DNA from: Glycine soja
Lineage: Eukaryota; Streptophyta; Magnoliopsida; Fabales; Fabaceae
Assembly (NCBI RefSeq): GCF_004193775.1
Contig: NC_041019.1
Coordinates: 10,774,204 to 10,838,203, forward strand
Length of the DNA: 64,000 bases
Direction: 5' to 3'
Each line of letters starts with the position of its first letter. The first letter of the stretch is position 1. Below are positions 36,434 to 49,081 of this stretch, one piece after another. A program made the translations under genes and the position numbers. The notes beneath the pieces were generated by a model. The model was not told the origin of the DNA. It did no database searches and was given only the letters and a program-made list of their open reading frames with translations.

Positions 36434-36687
36434 TAATACTGCAAAATAAAATATAATACAATAGTTGACAAATTTTTTTATAAAATATTTGTACACAATA
36501 TAATAAAATTAAGTACATTTATAAAAATTAAATTAAATATATATAAAAAATATTAATGACACCATAAATATATTATACAAAATAAATTAAAATATATGCA
36601 AAGAAGTTAAACAAATAATAACACAATAAACATTATAAAAGCTAAATTCAATTCAATATATGCACAAAAATTAATAAACAAATAACA

Positions 36688-36689
<2 letters not shown>

Positions 36690-36756
<67 letters not shown>
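36690..36756. repeat. (TA)33 microsatellite
   Basis: About 67 bp of pure AT/TA, some 260 bp upstream of the PMD gene start. It produces a spurious Tyr-Ile reading frame on the minus strand. Confidence 0.95.
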
Positions 36757-36759
<3 letters not shown>

Positions 36760-37879
36760 AGAATAATAACTTAGCATAAATACTTTTATAATATTAACAT
36801 ATTGATAATAAATAATACCAAAATATATATGTAAAATAAATATATCATACACCTCTATAATGGACCTTGTATTTTGGTTAGTTTGGGAAAAAGAATAAAA
36901 TTGTCTCCTATTTCGATTGACTAACAAAAATATATTTTTGTTTATTTATTTGGGTTATAGGAATTTGAATTTTTACCTTTCATTTTCTTACAACATTTAA
37001 AATGAGGGATTGAGGGATTTTGAGTGACTAGTTTGTGGTAGGACTAAAAATCGGTGTGTGAAAAATTTGTGACTGTATTTTATTGTTTCCGTGACCAATC
37101 AACACGGTAGAGACATTAGGAAGATAATGATAAAAATAAATTATATACAGATTTCTCACATTTTACATATGAAAAATTATAAATATTATTTTCTTACTAT
37201 GTTTTAAGTAAAAAATATATCGATGACTAATTTCTAATACGAGAGACTATTTTTAAGATATTCATATTCAATTATATTTAAATAAACATAATATTAATAC
37301 AAAATACCGATCCTAAGGCTTGTGGGAATTCACTCTTAGAGGATTGCAATTTCAACACCTCAATTAAAATTAATATTAATATTAAAAAATGTAAAAAATT
37401 ATAAGATGAGAAAAAATTTCAGTCAAATTTTAACTGTTTATAATTAATAATTTCTAAGTGTATTTTTTAAACACACCTAGCTAATACTATCTATAATTTT
37501 TTTATAAGAAATAAGATTAGTTTATTTTTACACTAGACTTCATATGTAAAATTTGATAAACAATATTGGATGATTTAACTGTTGAATTCAATTATATTTT
37601 ATTTTAAATAGAATTACTAAGTGAAATAACTACGAAAAATTAGACACATATTATTCGCGCAAAATGTAACTGCTTTTAACTTAAAAAGAAAGTTTTACCT
37701 AATATAAAAACTAAATAAAATTATTGTTCAGTAACAATAATATAAAAATTGAAGTGGATGAAAAATATATCATATATTACTGGATTGAAGCGTTTCGCTA
37801 CCACTAGCGGAATAATTTGCATTGAAGGTTGAACCGGGATTGAAGTTTTTCGCCACCACCACTAGCGGAATAATTTGCT

Positions 37880-38661
37880 TGAAGGTAGAACGTGGAGAAA
37901 ATCTTGAAGGAGTGTGTGTATTCTGCACACATAATGGTTAAATGGAGTTGGTCGCTCCCACCTTCAAAAGAAATAATGGTTGTGCCTGCAACTTCTGAAA
38001 AGGCTACATGCTTCAACCAAACAATGGCTGCAAGCTTCTGAAAAGGGTACAATGGTTGGGGCTGGCTAAGCATGCACATGAAAATGAGAGGTGTTTCACC
38101 ATTGAGGATGGCGACATTCATGTGTTTCGCCAATGGTGATGGTAAAACCTATGGTGGACTCGCTGGCAGGAAAGATGGCATTCATGGACATGTGTTTTGC
38201 CGATGGTGATGACAAAATTTATGGTGTTTCGCCAGTGTAAATGGCGATACATATGACACTCACGTGAACCTGCTACACTGACATGGATGCATACAATGTT
38301 ATTACATGTTTAATGACAAAATAAGTGTTTTGTCAATAGAAATGAGGAAATTCTTACAAAACCCTTACAAAATAGATCCCCCAAGGAAAATATTTGAAAA
38401 TGAATCATTTTTAAAAATAAGTTTTTAAAAGAAACCCTAGGATTATTTTAGCGTGTTAAGTCGTTTGTTGAAAGAGAGAAGATTTTCCAGTGAAAAATAT
38501 CAAGCTGCAAGAGAGACATGACGTCCCAAATGACAAGAAGAAAAGAAAAAGGAGATCGACGCATTTTGTTGTATTTTATTTCAATTTAAACATGCCTGCC
38601 ATAATCCTCATTCATCATAACTATTAATTAGATCTAACTCACTATATTACACCACATTTTT
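37880..38661 (-). repeat. Right terminal inverted repeat of MULE
   Basis: Reverse complement matches the left arm, including the foldback modules (e.g. GTGTTTCGCCA...), GATCCCCCAAGGAAAA and TTACAAAACCCTTACAAAATAG. It is more diverged than the left arm within the modules, with many G-to-A/C-to-T differences. Confidence 0.75.
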
Positions 38662-39185
38662 CCTAAAAATAGTTTATCTTTTTCACCCTATTCTTTGTCC
38701 TCATTTATTGTAGAAGTCACCTTTATGTTTCGTGAGGTGCACCGACGGTGTTTAGCAATCATAGCTTTTATGGGAATACGCGTTCCCTTTGCTTTTCTTG
38801 GGAGTTGAGATCTTTTGTCCACGTGGTCACGCCCCAACCGTTAGTTTGGGTTGGGTTTATTCATCCCCAACCGCCAGATCTTGACTCTTCCCGCTTCATG
38901 GGTTGTTGAGCCGAATGTGCCATCGGCTTTGACGCCACTGACCCACAACCCTGGTACCGTATAAATAGGCACATTGGTCATTTTCTCTTCTGCTGTTTGC
39001 TGTGTGTCAAAGATTTGCTTAGCTTGGAAGGTTGTTCTCTAAAGTACGAAGGTGACTTCTACGTGTGAAGAAGATGAAGGTGTCATCTACATTCTTTAAC
39101 TTGCTTTCCTGCGTGGTCGTTCCTTTATCTATTATTTGTGGTCAAGTTCTATTTTCTTGTATTCCTCCCTTTTTCTTCTTCGCTC

Positions 39186-39216
<31 letters not shown>

Positions 39217-40629
39217 TGTGGAATGCACTGGTTGAGCGTCGCCTAAATTTGGTTGTGCTTTTCAGGAGACGAGGGTGACGACCATCGCATTCATACGACA
39301 AAATCTATTTGTGCAACTTCTTCATCTACCCTTCCTTTGATAGGGGAAATCGAAGCCTATGAGTGGACATTTTCATCCGAGCATGTGTGTGCCGAGAATA
39401 TGGATATGGATGATCAGGCATATTTGTGTCCAATGATGTTGTTGTTGCATCTGATGGTGAAGTCAAAGCCGGTAATGACAATGTCGATGCTAGTAGGGAA
39501 TGTGTTATGAGATTTTCCTATTTTGGGGGTATGGATGATTTGCCTGATGGAGAGGTTGAAGTGAATGGTGAGGAAAATAGCGGAAACACGGTTCCGATGC
39601 TAGTAGGACCCCGACTGTTAATGTGTTTTTGCATTACTTCTTTGTTTGCCAAAATCCTAAGGTAGATATGTCTTTGAGCGATGTCTGCGCCGGGGTCTCT
39701 TGGCTACCTATTCCAACAGCATCAAATCCTTTAAAGACCGATTTTTTCGTGCTAATTATCCATATAGCAGTGAAATATATAAAATACCTTGTAAGATTTC
39801 ATCTTCTTTTTATAATTAGTTATCGTAGGACATTCAAGTTATATTAAATTTCACTCATTTTTTTTACTTTATTATTAGCATGTTTTCTTTTCATATTTTT
39901 ATAAAATTGAGAAAACCTCTTGTTGTTATATTTTGTTATATTTTATACGAAACGAAATTACCAAAAAAGAAAATAAAATCTTCATCGTAAAGACAATTTT
40001 TCTATTTAAAAGAAAATTACAAAACAAAAATCGTGTTTAAAAGCACCATTTCTTTATAAGAAATTATCTTTGAGATCTAGATATACCCATATCGGTAATT
40101 TACTTGGAATATACCCATATCGGTAATTTTATAAGAAAATTAAACCCTTTTGGTAATTAAGCCCAAGAGAGGTACATGACATCTGTTATAGTTACGGGTT
40201 TTTCCATGTTGGAAAAATATACTAGTACTTGAATGTGACAGAGAATACATAAGTAGGATATAAAATATAAAATATGATGTAATAAAAGAGAGAAATAAAA
40301 GGGTTTTTAACGAGATGTTTAAATTAGAAGTAAAAAAAAAAACAATGTTTAAATTTATAGGATGTGTCATTATTCTCTTTCATTTTGGACTGAGTTTTCA
40401 AAGGTCTTACTTTGTATCTTTCGTTTCTTGATATTCAATGCCGTCATCAAACCCAAACCCGAGAGAGAGGAAGTAACAACACTGACCCTCACCGTCACGT
40501 ATCCGCCACCAAACCCCACAAACACAGTATTCCCATCTTGTTTTTATTATTTATACGGTAAACAAAACACAACACACCAAACATCATTCGACCATACACA
40601 TTGCTGTTCACCATTTTCAATTTTCTAAG
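38662..40629. other. Intergenic and upstream region of the translocator gene
   Basis: Contains GTATAAATAGGC near 38,959, a T run followed by (TG)n at about 39,188-39,220, and a 28-bp direct repeat (ATACCCATATCGGTAATTT at 40083 and 40111). Short frames at 39,253-39,847 show no known domain. The segment near 40,500-40,629 is probably the translocator's first untranslated exon. Confidence 0.5.
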
Positions 40630-40734
40630 GTAAGATTCCAAGACATCATTCCCTTTCCTTTATTTTTCTTTTTCTCCTATGCTTTTGAGTGTCGTCTTGA
40701 ATTTTCTGCTGAAAAATCTCCTTTTTATTTTTTA

Positions 40735-40767
<33 letters not shown>

Positions 40768-40776
40768 GTTTTGCAG
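40630..40776 (+). other. 5' UTR intron of the translocator with an (ATT)11 repeat at its 3' end
   Basis: Donor TCTAAG/GTAAGATT at 40629/40630 and acceptor TGTTTTGCAG ending at 40776. (ATT)11 occupies 40735-40767, leaving nine bases before the exon. Intron call is from splice consensus only. Confidence 0.6.
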
Positions 40777-40971
40777 TGGTTTGGCTTGGTTTGACATACA
40801 TAAACCTTTCAAGATCTCAGAGGGGCAGAAGATCAAAGCCAAGACATCCTCTCGTATATAAAGAGTGTCTCTGATTTGATCTTTGTTTCTTCTCTTTCTC
40901 TCGTTTGAGATTTTTCAGTACTCCACCAAGGTTTTGTCAGAAAAGCTTGAATTTTTCGCCTACCCTTTACA

Positions 40972-43900
40972 ATGATCTCTTCGTTGAGACAGCCTGTTGT
41001 AGGGATCAGTGGTTCTGATCTTCTTTTGAGGCAAAGACATGCAACTCCAATTAAGGCAAGGTCGTTTTTACCCTCTTTGTCAAGAGAAAAGGGTCAAGGA
41101 TCTCTTGTTTCAGTTCAAAAGCCACTGCACATTGGTGCTTCTCTTGGTGTTGGAAATTTTGTGTCAGTGAAGAGTGATGATAAAAGGGGTGATTTGGTGA
41201 AGTGTGAGGCCTATGAGGCAGACAGATCAGAGGTTGAGGGTGCAAGCACACCGTCAGAGGCTGCAAAGAAGGTGAAAATTGGGATATATTTTGCAACCTG
41301 GTGGGCTCTGAATGTGGTGTTCAATATTTATAACAAGAAGGTTCTGAATGCCTACCCTTACCCTTGGCTTACTTCAACTCTCTCACTTGCATGTGGGTCT
41401 CTTATGATGTTGATCTCTTGGGCCACTGGGATTGCAGAAGCCCCCAAGACTGATCCTGAGTTTTGGAAGTCTTTGTTCCCTGTAAGTTTTAATTGGTATT
41501 TTTGTTTGTTTATTGAGAGAAAGAAAAATTGATGGGAGGAAGTGAAAGCTTTGTTTTTGTTTGCTCTTGTTTTTTTTTTTTTTTTTTGTTCTGGGAAAAC
41601 AAGGTTTTTCTTTTTAGCAATTTTTGCACACATATCTGGATATGTTGGTTGATTCCAGAATAAAACAAAAAACAAAGTAGAGGAAATTGAGTCTGTTCCA
41701 TTCAAACCTTGTGGCTGAATTGGACAGAATTAATTTTGAGAATTTTCGTTTATCAATTATGGCAATTTTCAAGTTTTGAAAGAGTGGTTTCACTTTAGCT
41801 TGAGAATTAACAAAGTTTCTTCCTCCACCCTCCAATAAAAAATTGCCCTTTAAATTGTTGGTATGAATAATTGTTTCAAAAATGTTATTGATCAATTTAG
41901 TCATTCTCCTTTATTTATCATTTTGAATGGATGATGACTTTAGTTTTTGTTTTGTTTCTCCTCAGGTTGCTGTTGCACATACAATAGGACATGTAGCGGC
42001 AACAGTTAGTATGTCAAAAGTTGCGGTATCGTTTACACATATTATCAAGAGTGGTGAACCTGCTTTTAGTGTTCTGGTTTCAAGATTTCTTTTGGGTGAG
42101 AGCTTCCCTGTGCCTGTCTATCTGTCTTTAATTCCAATCATTGGTGGATGTGCACTTGCTGCTGTGACTGAGCTCAATTTCAATATGATCGGTAATAAAC
42201 TTGTCCTTTGAAGATTTTTTTTTTAATCTTGTTAAGCACAGTAATAAGTTGGAGATAGGACGATAAACTGACATGAATCTTGAATTTGACTTGAAAAAAG
42301 ATAATTTGAGTTTAATTAATTGGGTTATGTTATGGTAACGTGACTTTTTCTTTGTGTTAGTGAACTAGCCTTTACTGTATTTTGTTGTCTATTCTTGCGT
42401 GAGTTTATCCACCAAGCGCAAGGGTGATTTGCTTGTGATTTAGTTGCGTAATGGTGTCATATATGGTTGATTGTGCTGGAACTAATTTCTCATAATTATA
42501 GTCCTCTGCACTCTCCTGACTTTAATTTCATTGACTTTTTTTTTTCAGGTTTTATGGGAGCTATGATATCGAATTTGGCATTTGTATTCCGTAATATCTT
42601 TTCCAAAAAGGGCATGAAGGGAAAGTCTGTCAGTGGAATGAATTACTATGCTTGTTTATCTATTTTGTCCCTTGCAATTCTCACACCCTTCGCAATTGCT
42701 GTGGAAGGACCACAGATGTGGGCTGCTGGATGGCAAACAGCTATGTCTCAAATTGGACCCCAATTCATATGGTAATTTCAATAAGACTACTTATATAATG
42801 TTATCTCTACTATGTTTGTTATCATGGCTACACTCATCTCTATCTGTATGTATCTCTATTTTCCATGCTCTAAGGTGATATCTGGAAAATTTCATAATAT
42901 TTGATTAGGGTTTAAAGTTCAAACAACTATTATCTAAATCTTTTGCTTATTCTTATGCGGGAATGCAAAATTATTTTATATTTCCTAAATTATGGGTTCA
43001 TTTGTTTTTGAAAGACACGTGTAACATCAGTACGGGGAAAGGTGGAATAGACCTGTAGAGCAAACTTAGTTTCCTGTTCTGCCTGAGACATTTCAGTGTT
43101 CCTGGTCACAAGTCCCGACCATCAAACTGAAGATGACTTAAATTGTTGGTAGTTAGCGAGGATATCTGGCTTTTTCATCTTCTTTATGTTTAATAAAGTC
43201 ATTTGTTTTTAAGAGATATTGGGGCCTTGGGGGTCAATTTGATAGATTTTTATTTTGAAGTGACTTCCCATTCACATCTGAGTGTTGGAGATCCTATATT
43301 AACAGCATTATTCAATTGGCTTGCATATTCATACCTTACCTGATTCCTTAATTATTTATTTGTCCTTTATAAATTGGAGAAAATATGAACTAACTTTAGG
43401 GATTTGATGTAGTATATATAGAATGAATGAGATCATTTAATTCTGGCTAGAATATGTCAATTGTCAACTTCATTCTTTTCTGCCACAAAAAGATTATACC
43501 ATGTCGTTATGCTAATTTGAGACTTGCAGGCTGATAGATTGTCTGAGCAAGGCAATGGATTGATTATCAAATACCTGTTTTGTATATGTTGTAATTTGAA
43601 TGAAAGACTACCCCTTTAGTGCAGTTTAGTTTAAATATTGTAACTGAACATATAGCTTTCATTTCTGAATTCTGATTGAGTTGTCTGTTGTTTTCATCCT
43701 CTATCTTTTGAGTCTGAGCTTCTGCTCTTCTCAATATTATGACTAAATGTATGGCTGACAATTGTACACAACAGGTGGGTAGCTGCTCAAAGTGTATTCT
43801 ATCATCTATACAATCAAGTGTCGTACATGTCTCTGGATCAGATCTCTCCCTTGACGTTTAGCATTGGAAACACCATGAAACGTATATCTGTCATTGTGTC

Positions 43901-44843
43901 TTCCATTATTATCTTCCACACACCAGTTCAACCCATCAATGCTCTTGGTGCTGCCATTGCTATCCTTGGAACCTTCTTGTATTCACAGGTATTTTCTATT
44001 ATTCATTTTTTTTTTAATTTTGTTATGTATATCATTGCTTATTGATCTTTTGGCAGGCCATATTATTTACTGCTAAAAGAAAAATGCTATTTATACTTGA
44101 AATATTAATCACATACTGTTACATATTATTGGTTTGAGGATTCATTAGAGAGAATGTGTTTAGGCCTTAGGGTGGTTGTTGATGCTCATTTATGTGGACT
44201 AGCACATCAAAGTGGTGAACCCTTTGCATTGTTAAACTATCTGGACTTCAAACTGTCAAATTTTATATGGGTTTTGTTAACTGGAAGAATTTTGATTTGG
44301 TAAGAGTTTACAGTGGAGAAAAAAAAGTGGTTCATAGGGTGGAGTTGGTTATCAACGATTCAGCGTGCCTCATGTTTTGCCCTCCCATCTGATGAATGCT
44401 ACTCTGACTGAAGTTAGGTGAATTGGTGTTTTATTGGTAGCTTGATTTTGAAATGCCTCCTAATCCTTTTGGTTCATACATTGAACCTGCCTTTACTCAT
44501 TCCTTTTTCCAAGTCAATTTCAACTTAAGTTGGCTTACCTTCAGGACCCTCCAAAGTTGACCACACCAAATACTTGAGCATATGCTTTGGTTCTTCACAG
44601 TGAGGCTTCTAATAGGAGCATCTATGGTTATATGATGGTACCTTGAATGTAGTTCCCATGTGGGTGGAACCTTGGAAAATGGACAAAAAGAAGAGTTAGA
44701 AACAAAGTAGAATATTGATTACTATTAGATTATGCGTTTCTCTAAGATAATTGTGTGCTTTTCTTTTAGAAATAATGATTTATTCTGGTAGGTATACTTG
44801 TGCTTATTTGTTGTTCTACTGATTTCTGCAGGCGAAACAATAG
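40972..44843 (+). CDS. GPT: Glucose-6-phosphate/phosphate translocator, chloroplastic
   Basis: Inner-envelope plastid antiporter that exchanges cytosolic glucose 6-phosphate for phosphate, feeding starch, fatty-acid synthesis and the oxidative pentose-phosphate pathway. Five coding exons: 40972-41481, 41966-42191, 42549-42771, 43775-43988 and 44832-44843 (TAG 44841-44843). All have GT-AG borders and consistent phases, giving 393 residues, the usual length. Residues 1 to ~80 form a Ser/Arg-rich transit peptide. The TPT fold begins at [19 protein letters not shown] (~100) and includes [45 protein letters not shown] and [16 protein letters not shown]. The protein ends YSQAKQ. These motifs fit the GPT subclass rather than TPT, PPT or XPT; GPT1 versus GPT2 cannot be told here. 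Confidence 0.95.
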
Positions 44844-45527
44844 AGTTGGGGAACTAAGATTCCTCTAGGGACTTGTTTGTTACTGTTCTTCATGCTCAAC
44901 CACGGACAAGGAAGTTGATTTTGTAATGTGTCACTGCTGGAATTTTGTAATACTAGGATGATCTGGCTGTCAGTCCATCTGTAGATATAATAATAAGAAT
45001 AATGCTGCTGAGGAAACGTTATCATAATACAGATTATTAGGTTTTTTTTTTTTTTTTTGAATTTCTGAAATGCCAATGATTTGAAATAAATGCCTTTTGT
45101 TTATATAGTATGAGAAGAATTTCTCAAGACATTGTTTACTATAAGGAGCTTGCAATAAAGTGATGCCTATGATCAATTTGATGCTCACTTGTCATGATTC
45201 ACATAATATATAAATGTTTTATGTTGTTAGTTAGTTAAGATGCAAATTGGGGTTTAATATTTTGGGTCATTGTTACCTTTTTAAAGTTATTCTTAGGGAG
45301 GTGCATTGTGGTCCTTTCATGTGTATATGCCCTTTGACCCTTTCCATGTGATGTGTGTTAGTTTTGTGTAGTGAGAAAGCGACTCTTAACTTTTCTAAAG
45401 GACGTGTTCCCATTATACATGTCTTCGTTTAGGGTTGATATTTGCATTTAATTCATACAATAATTAATTTGAGAAAATTCGAGCCTTGATTCAGGATGTG
45501 GGGCATATTTTCGGTTTGTTTCAGGCC
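44844..45527. other. 3' UTR of translocator and spacer
   Basis: Likely 3' UTR up to about 45,160, then AT-rich spacer. No gene seen. Confidence 0.5.
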
Positions 45528-45535
45528 TGGCTAGT

Positions 45536-46262
45536 TAGGGGTGAAAATGAATCAAATAGTTTGTCAATGACCTTTGGCTCGGTCTATGTTCGGCTCGGTT
45601 TGTTTACTATAAAGGTCAAGCTCAAATTTTTTAAAAAGTCTTTTTAGATAAAAAGGTCAAGCCCAAACTATAAAAAAAGCTTGTTAAGCTTAACAAGCTG
45701 GTTTGTTTAACTAACAATAATAATAATATTTATTTTATCAAATCTTATCTTATCCAGATTTTATTCAATCTAGATTTTATTTTATCCAAATTTTATTTTA
45801 TCCAATTTTATCTTATTTTGTCCAGATTTTATTTTATTTCGTTTATGGGCTTGGATTTAAAATAGATTTGTAAGCTTTGGGATCTGAGGACTTAATCCAT
45901 ACATTTTTTAATATTATGCTTTTTTTATTTTCTTTTGATATACTTTGTGCTTTAACGACTTGAATTCAATATGATTTTGTTTATCAATTATTTTTGAATT
46001 TGTACATTACTTATACGAAATTTTATAAATTTCTTTTTTAGTTAGTATTTCACTAGATTTTAAAATAATTAATTAATCAAAGACATCTTTAAGCAAGCTT
46101 TTAAATAGGCTCGTGGGACAAGTCAGGCTTTTATGTAAGCCGAGCCGAGCCTTTTAAAAAGTCTATGACAGATAATGTGCCAAGTTCAAGCTTTACGTAT
46201 TCAACTCAAGCCGAGCTCAAGCCTAATAAAGTTTGGCTTGACTTAACTCATTTCTACCCCTA
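45536..46262. mobile_element. Non-autonomous hAT-like element (727 bp)
   Basis: Terminal inverted repeats TAGGGGTGAAAATGA and TCATTTCTACCCCTA. Flanking octamers are TGGCTAGT (45528-45535) and TGACTAGT (46263-46270), 7 of 8 identical, as expected for hAT. Subterminal GGCTCGG / CCGAGC motifs recur. No transposase is present. Confidence 0.75.
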
Positions 46263-46270
46263 TGACTAGT

Positions 46271-49081
46271 GATAGAATATAATTATTATTGACATGGTAT
46301 ATAATTATTATCGTTTCTTATTTGTCTTTTATAGTATGATAATGTAATTGAAAGTTTAACTTATTGTATTAGAATATTTAGGGCATTGCTACGTGCACTC
46401 GTGCACTCATGAAACATCGCATGAGGTTCAACCCAAATTATTTTTTAAATTTTTTTAAAAAAATGTGTTATGAATTAATTTAAAATTAATGATCCAAGCA
46501 AGAATTGAATCTATGACTTTCAGGTTATTAACATAACATTTAAACCAACTAATTAATAGGTTAATTATGTTCTAAAATAAATCATGTTGCTATATATAAC
46601 ACTAAATTTTTTAATGTATATTTAATACGTATGTAAATTTAAATAAATTTTGTGACAATTAATCTTGATATAACTCATACAAATTATTTAATCCGTATAT
46701 TTTTTATAAATAAAAAATATTTACTATTAAAAAAATTAATTTATTAATAAATTAAAAAATATATTTTTGAAAAAAAAAAAAAACACTTACGGATTACGTG
46801 ATCCATATGAATTAACTCACACGAATCACGTGATCTGTATCAATCATACAGATTATGCTAATCCGTACATAATATCTGTAAATTTGATTCTTTTATTTAG
46901 AAAGTTTAATCAGGTCCTACTATTAGAAGTTTCATTCGGTCCTTTATTTTTTAAAAAAATGCTTTGGTGTGGTCCTTTATTTTAAAAAAAAAATGCTTAG
47001 GTGTGGTCCTTTATATTTTTAAAATGTCATGTAATTCTTTTTTTTTTTTTTTGAATTTGCAACTTAACGCTAGTCTCAGTTGAGAGATTTTAAAAAATAT
47101 ATTTAAAAAATTGTTGAATTAATAAATAAATGGGAAATGGAAATATATTTATATAATTTTATTTTGTGGATAAAAATATATTTGTGTAATTATAATTTAA
47201 AGTTTGTTAGTTAACTTTTTTTTAAAAAAAATCTTATAATTTTGAAAAGAAAAAACATTTTATTGGAGTGAATTTTTACTCAATACTAAGATTTTTGTGT
47301 GAAATTATAAGTCTCGTTATAAACAATTCATCTATACAATTATTTCAGTTAATTAGAAAGCATGGCCTAAACAGTAAAATTAATGTGATTTTTCACTTTC
47401 GTATTACATTTCTATAAAATTTCTGTTTATTCATGCTAGAAGTGAACCTATGCTTCATAAACCTTGGTGAGCTGAAGCGGAAGCTGTTACCGGTTACCAC
47501 AATCAACAAGTCTTGTCGGAGTGAAGTGTGTTTTATACGATATTTCGCGGATTTATTATAATTATTGTCCTATGGTTAATCAAACTAAAATAAATTATAA
47601 ATGAATAAAAATAATATTTTTTTAAAATTAATCTTATCATTATTAATTTTTTTGGTTTTTGTTATTTATTATTAATATTATAAAAAATATTAGTGAAAAA
47701 AATAATTAATATTACATTAAAAAAACTAAAATAATAATTATTTTTAGTTTTTTTCCTTAGATGATTATTATGACAGAGAGTATGATGTAAAGAGTGATTA
47801 AACAAAAGTTTTAAATGTTTCATAAGTTTTGGCATTTATAAATCTACTTATTTAAGACGTTGTGTTTTTCTCTACATATGAACTTATAATGTAAAAAATA
47901 ATAATAAAAGTAAAACTCATAACATAAGAGTATCTAATTGCACTTCAATTAGAATTTTCTAAAAAAAAACTGGTAAAAAAGTAGAGAGGATAGAGAGTGA
48001 GAGAGAGATATGAACCAGTTCATGGAGACTGTCTATACTTCAGTCACGAGGTTCCATGTTCATACTTTAGCTTCCATGCAATTGGACAAACGGTGATTGA
48101 TAAACAAGTGTATATAGAAAGTAAAAGAACCCTTTGTCGTAAACGGTTTTGAAGGCCATAGAAGCCATTCGAAGAGGTACAATAAATGAACTAAACTATT
48201 GCCGAGGCACTAGTTTGAAGGGGCTTTTGTAGATGATATTTTTGTGTTTGAAGTCCCAATTAAACGTTTTTGTGGATAAGGTCGTAGTAGAAGCCAGAAT
48301 TAAACTTGGTCAAGAATGTTTGTCACCGTATACACACCTTTTCAACGGGTGATGCTATTCTCACCGTGATTTTTGCTCTTCCCACCTAATCACTTGTTTG
48401 ATTTTTCATTCCATTAATACCCTTGACATTGAATCCCAAAATACACAACCAAAACCATGTCACACAACCAAAACCATGTCACACAACCAAAACCATGTCT
48501 CCCGTGTGAATGTGGGATGCAATCTAAATACACAATCAAAACATAATTCCGTTGTTCAACAAATTCAATTTCTGTTGTTTATTGGATTTTAATCTTCTAA
48601 TATATTAGAAACATGATTCCTTTGGGCAACATAATCACATTTTCATTGGGTATTTTGTAGAAGGTAGTTCCTGTAGTATGAATTGGTCGGGTTCAAGCAG
48701 ATTTCTGCAATGCAACTTTAATCGCATTTCCAAAAAATAATTCAGTGATCATTTTACGAAAAATTATTCTTTTTATGGAAAAAAATAATTGTAACAAACG
48801 GGCCTTTAGTTTATTTCCATTGTCAACTTTCAAAGTCAAACCACTCTCTAGCTCTCAACAAACACACCAAACTTGTTTGCCTCTATAAGCTTCTTGCAGA
48901 TAAGATTTTATTGCATTCAGCCACAAATTTTATTATAACATAAACTAAGTTTATTGAGGATTGAATAGCAACAGTTCTCTGATGCAAATATACATGACTA
49001 TTTAACTTGGTCTAATAATAAATTGTATTAATTATGTCTCTAAGTATGAAAATGAAGCTCACTCAGCAAGTTTTGATCCTT
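46271..49081. other. Intergenic between translocator and tryptophan synthase genes
   Basis: Very AT-rich. An inverted repeat TACGGATTA/TAATCCGTA (46788-46796, 46859-46867) encloses ATCACGTGAT. A 19-bp tandem repeat lies at 48443-48499. The last ~150 bases before 49,081 are likely 3' UTR of the minus-strand gene. No further gene was recognised. Confidence 0.55.
48443..48499. repeat. 19-bp x3 minisatellite
   Basis: ACACAACCAAAACCATGTC repeated three times with no mismatch at 48443, 48462 and 48481. Confidence 0.95.

Larger units (their letters stand above)
29850..38661. mobile_element. Mutator-like element (MULE) carrying transposase and a PMD gene (about 8.8 kb)
   Basis: Long terminal inverted repeats (left about 29,850-30,990; right about 37,880-38,661) enclose two convergent decayed genes: a MuDR-type transposase on + and a plant-mobile-domain gene on -. 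The outermost 90 bp (29,850-29,940 vs 38,571-38,661) align in inverted orientation without gaps at about 70%, differing mostly by transitions. The left arm has about 370 bp more between this block and the hairpin-rich inner block. I could not find a convincing 9-bp target duplication outside these limits, so exact ends are uncertain. Confidence 0.75.

Noticed and set aside
36607..36927. Tyr-Ile repeat protein on the minus strand
   Set aside because: Purely a translation of the (TA)n microsatellite.
30419..38461. GTGTTAAGC/GTGTTAAGT as the 9-bp target duplication of the MULE
   Set aside because: Inverted similarity continues for about 90 bp on both sides beyond it (29,850-29,940 and 38,571-38,661), so it is probably not the element boundary; TTAA being self-complementary helps a chance match.
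39253..39847. Overlapping small frames upstream of the translocator
   Set aside because: No recognisable domain, no consistent splicing, and three frames of similar length; most likely chance or TE debris.
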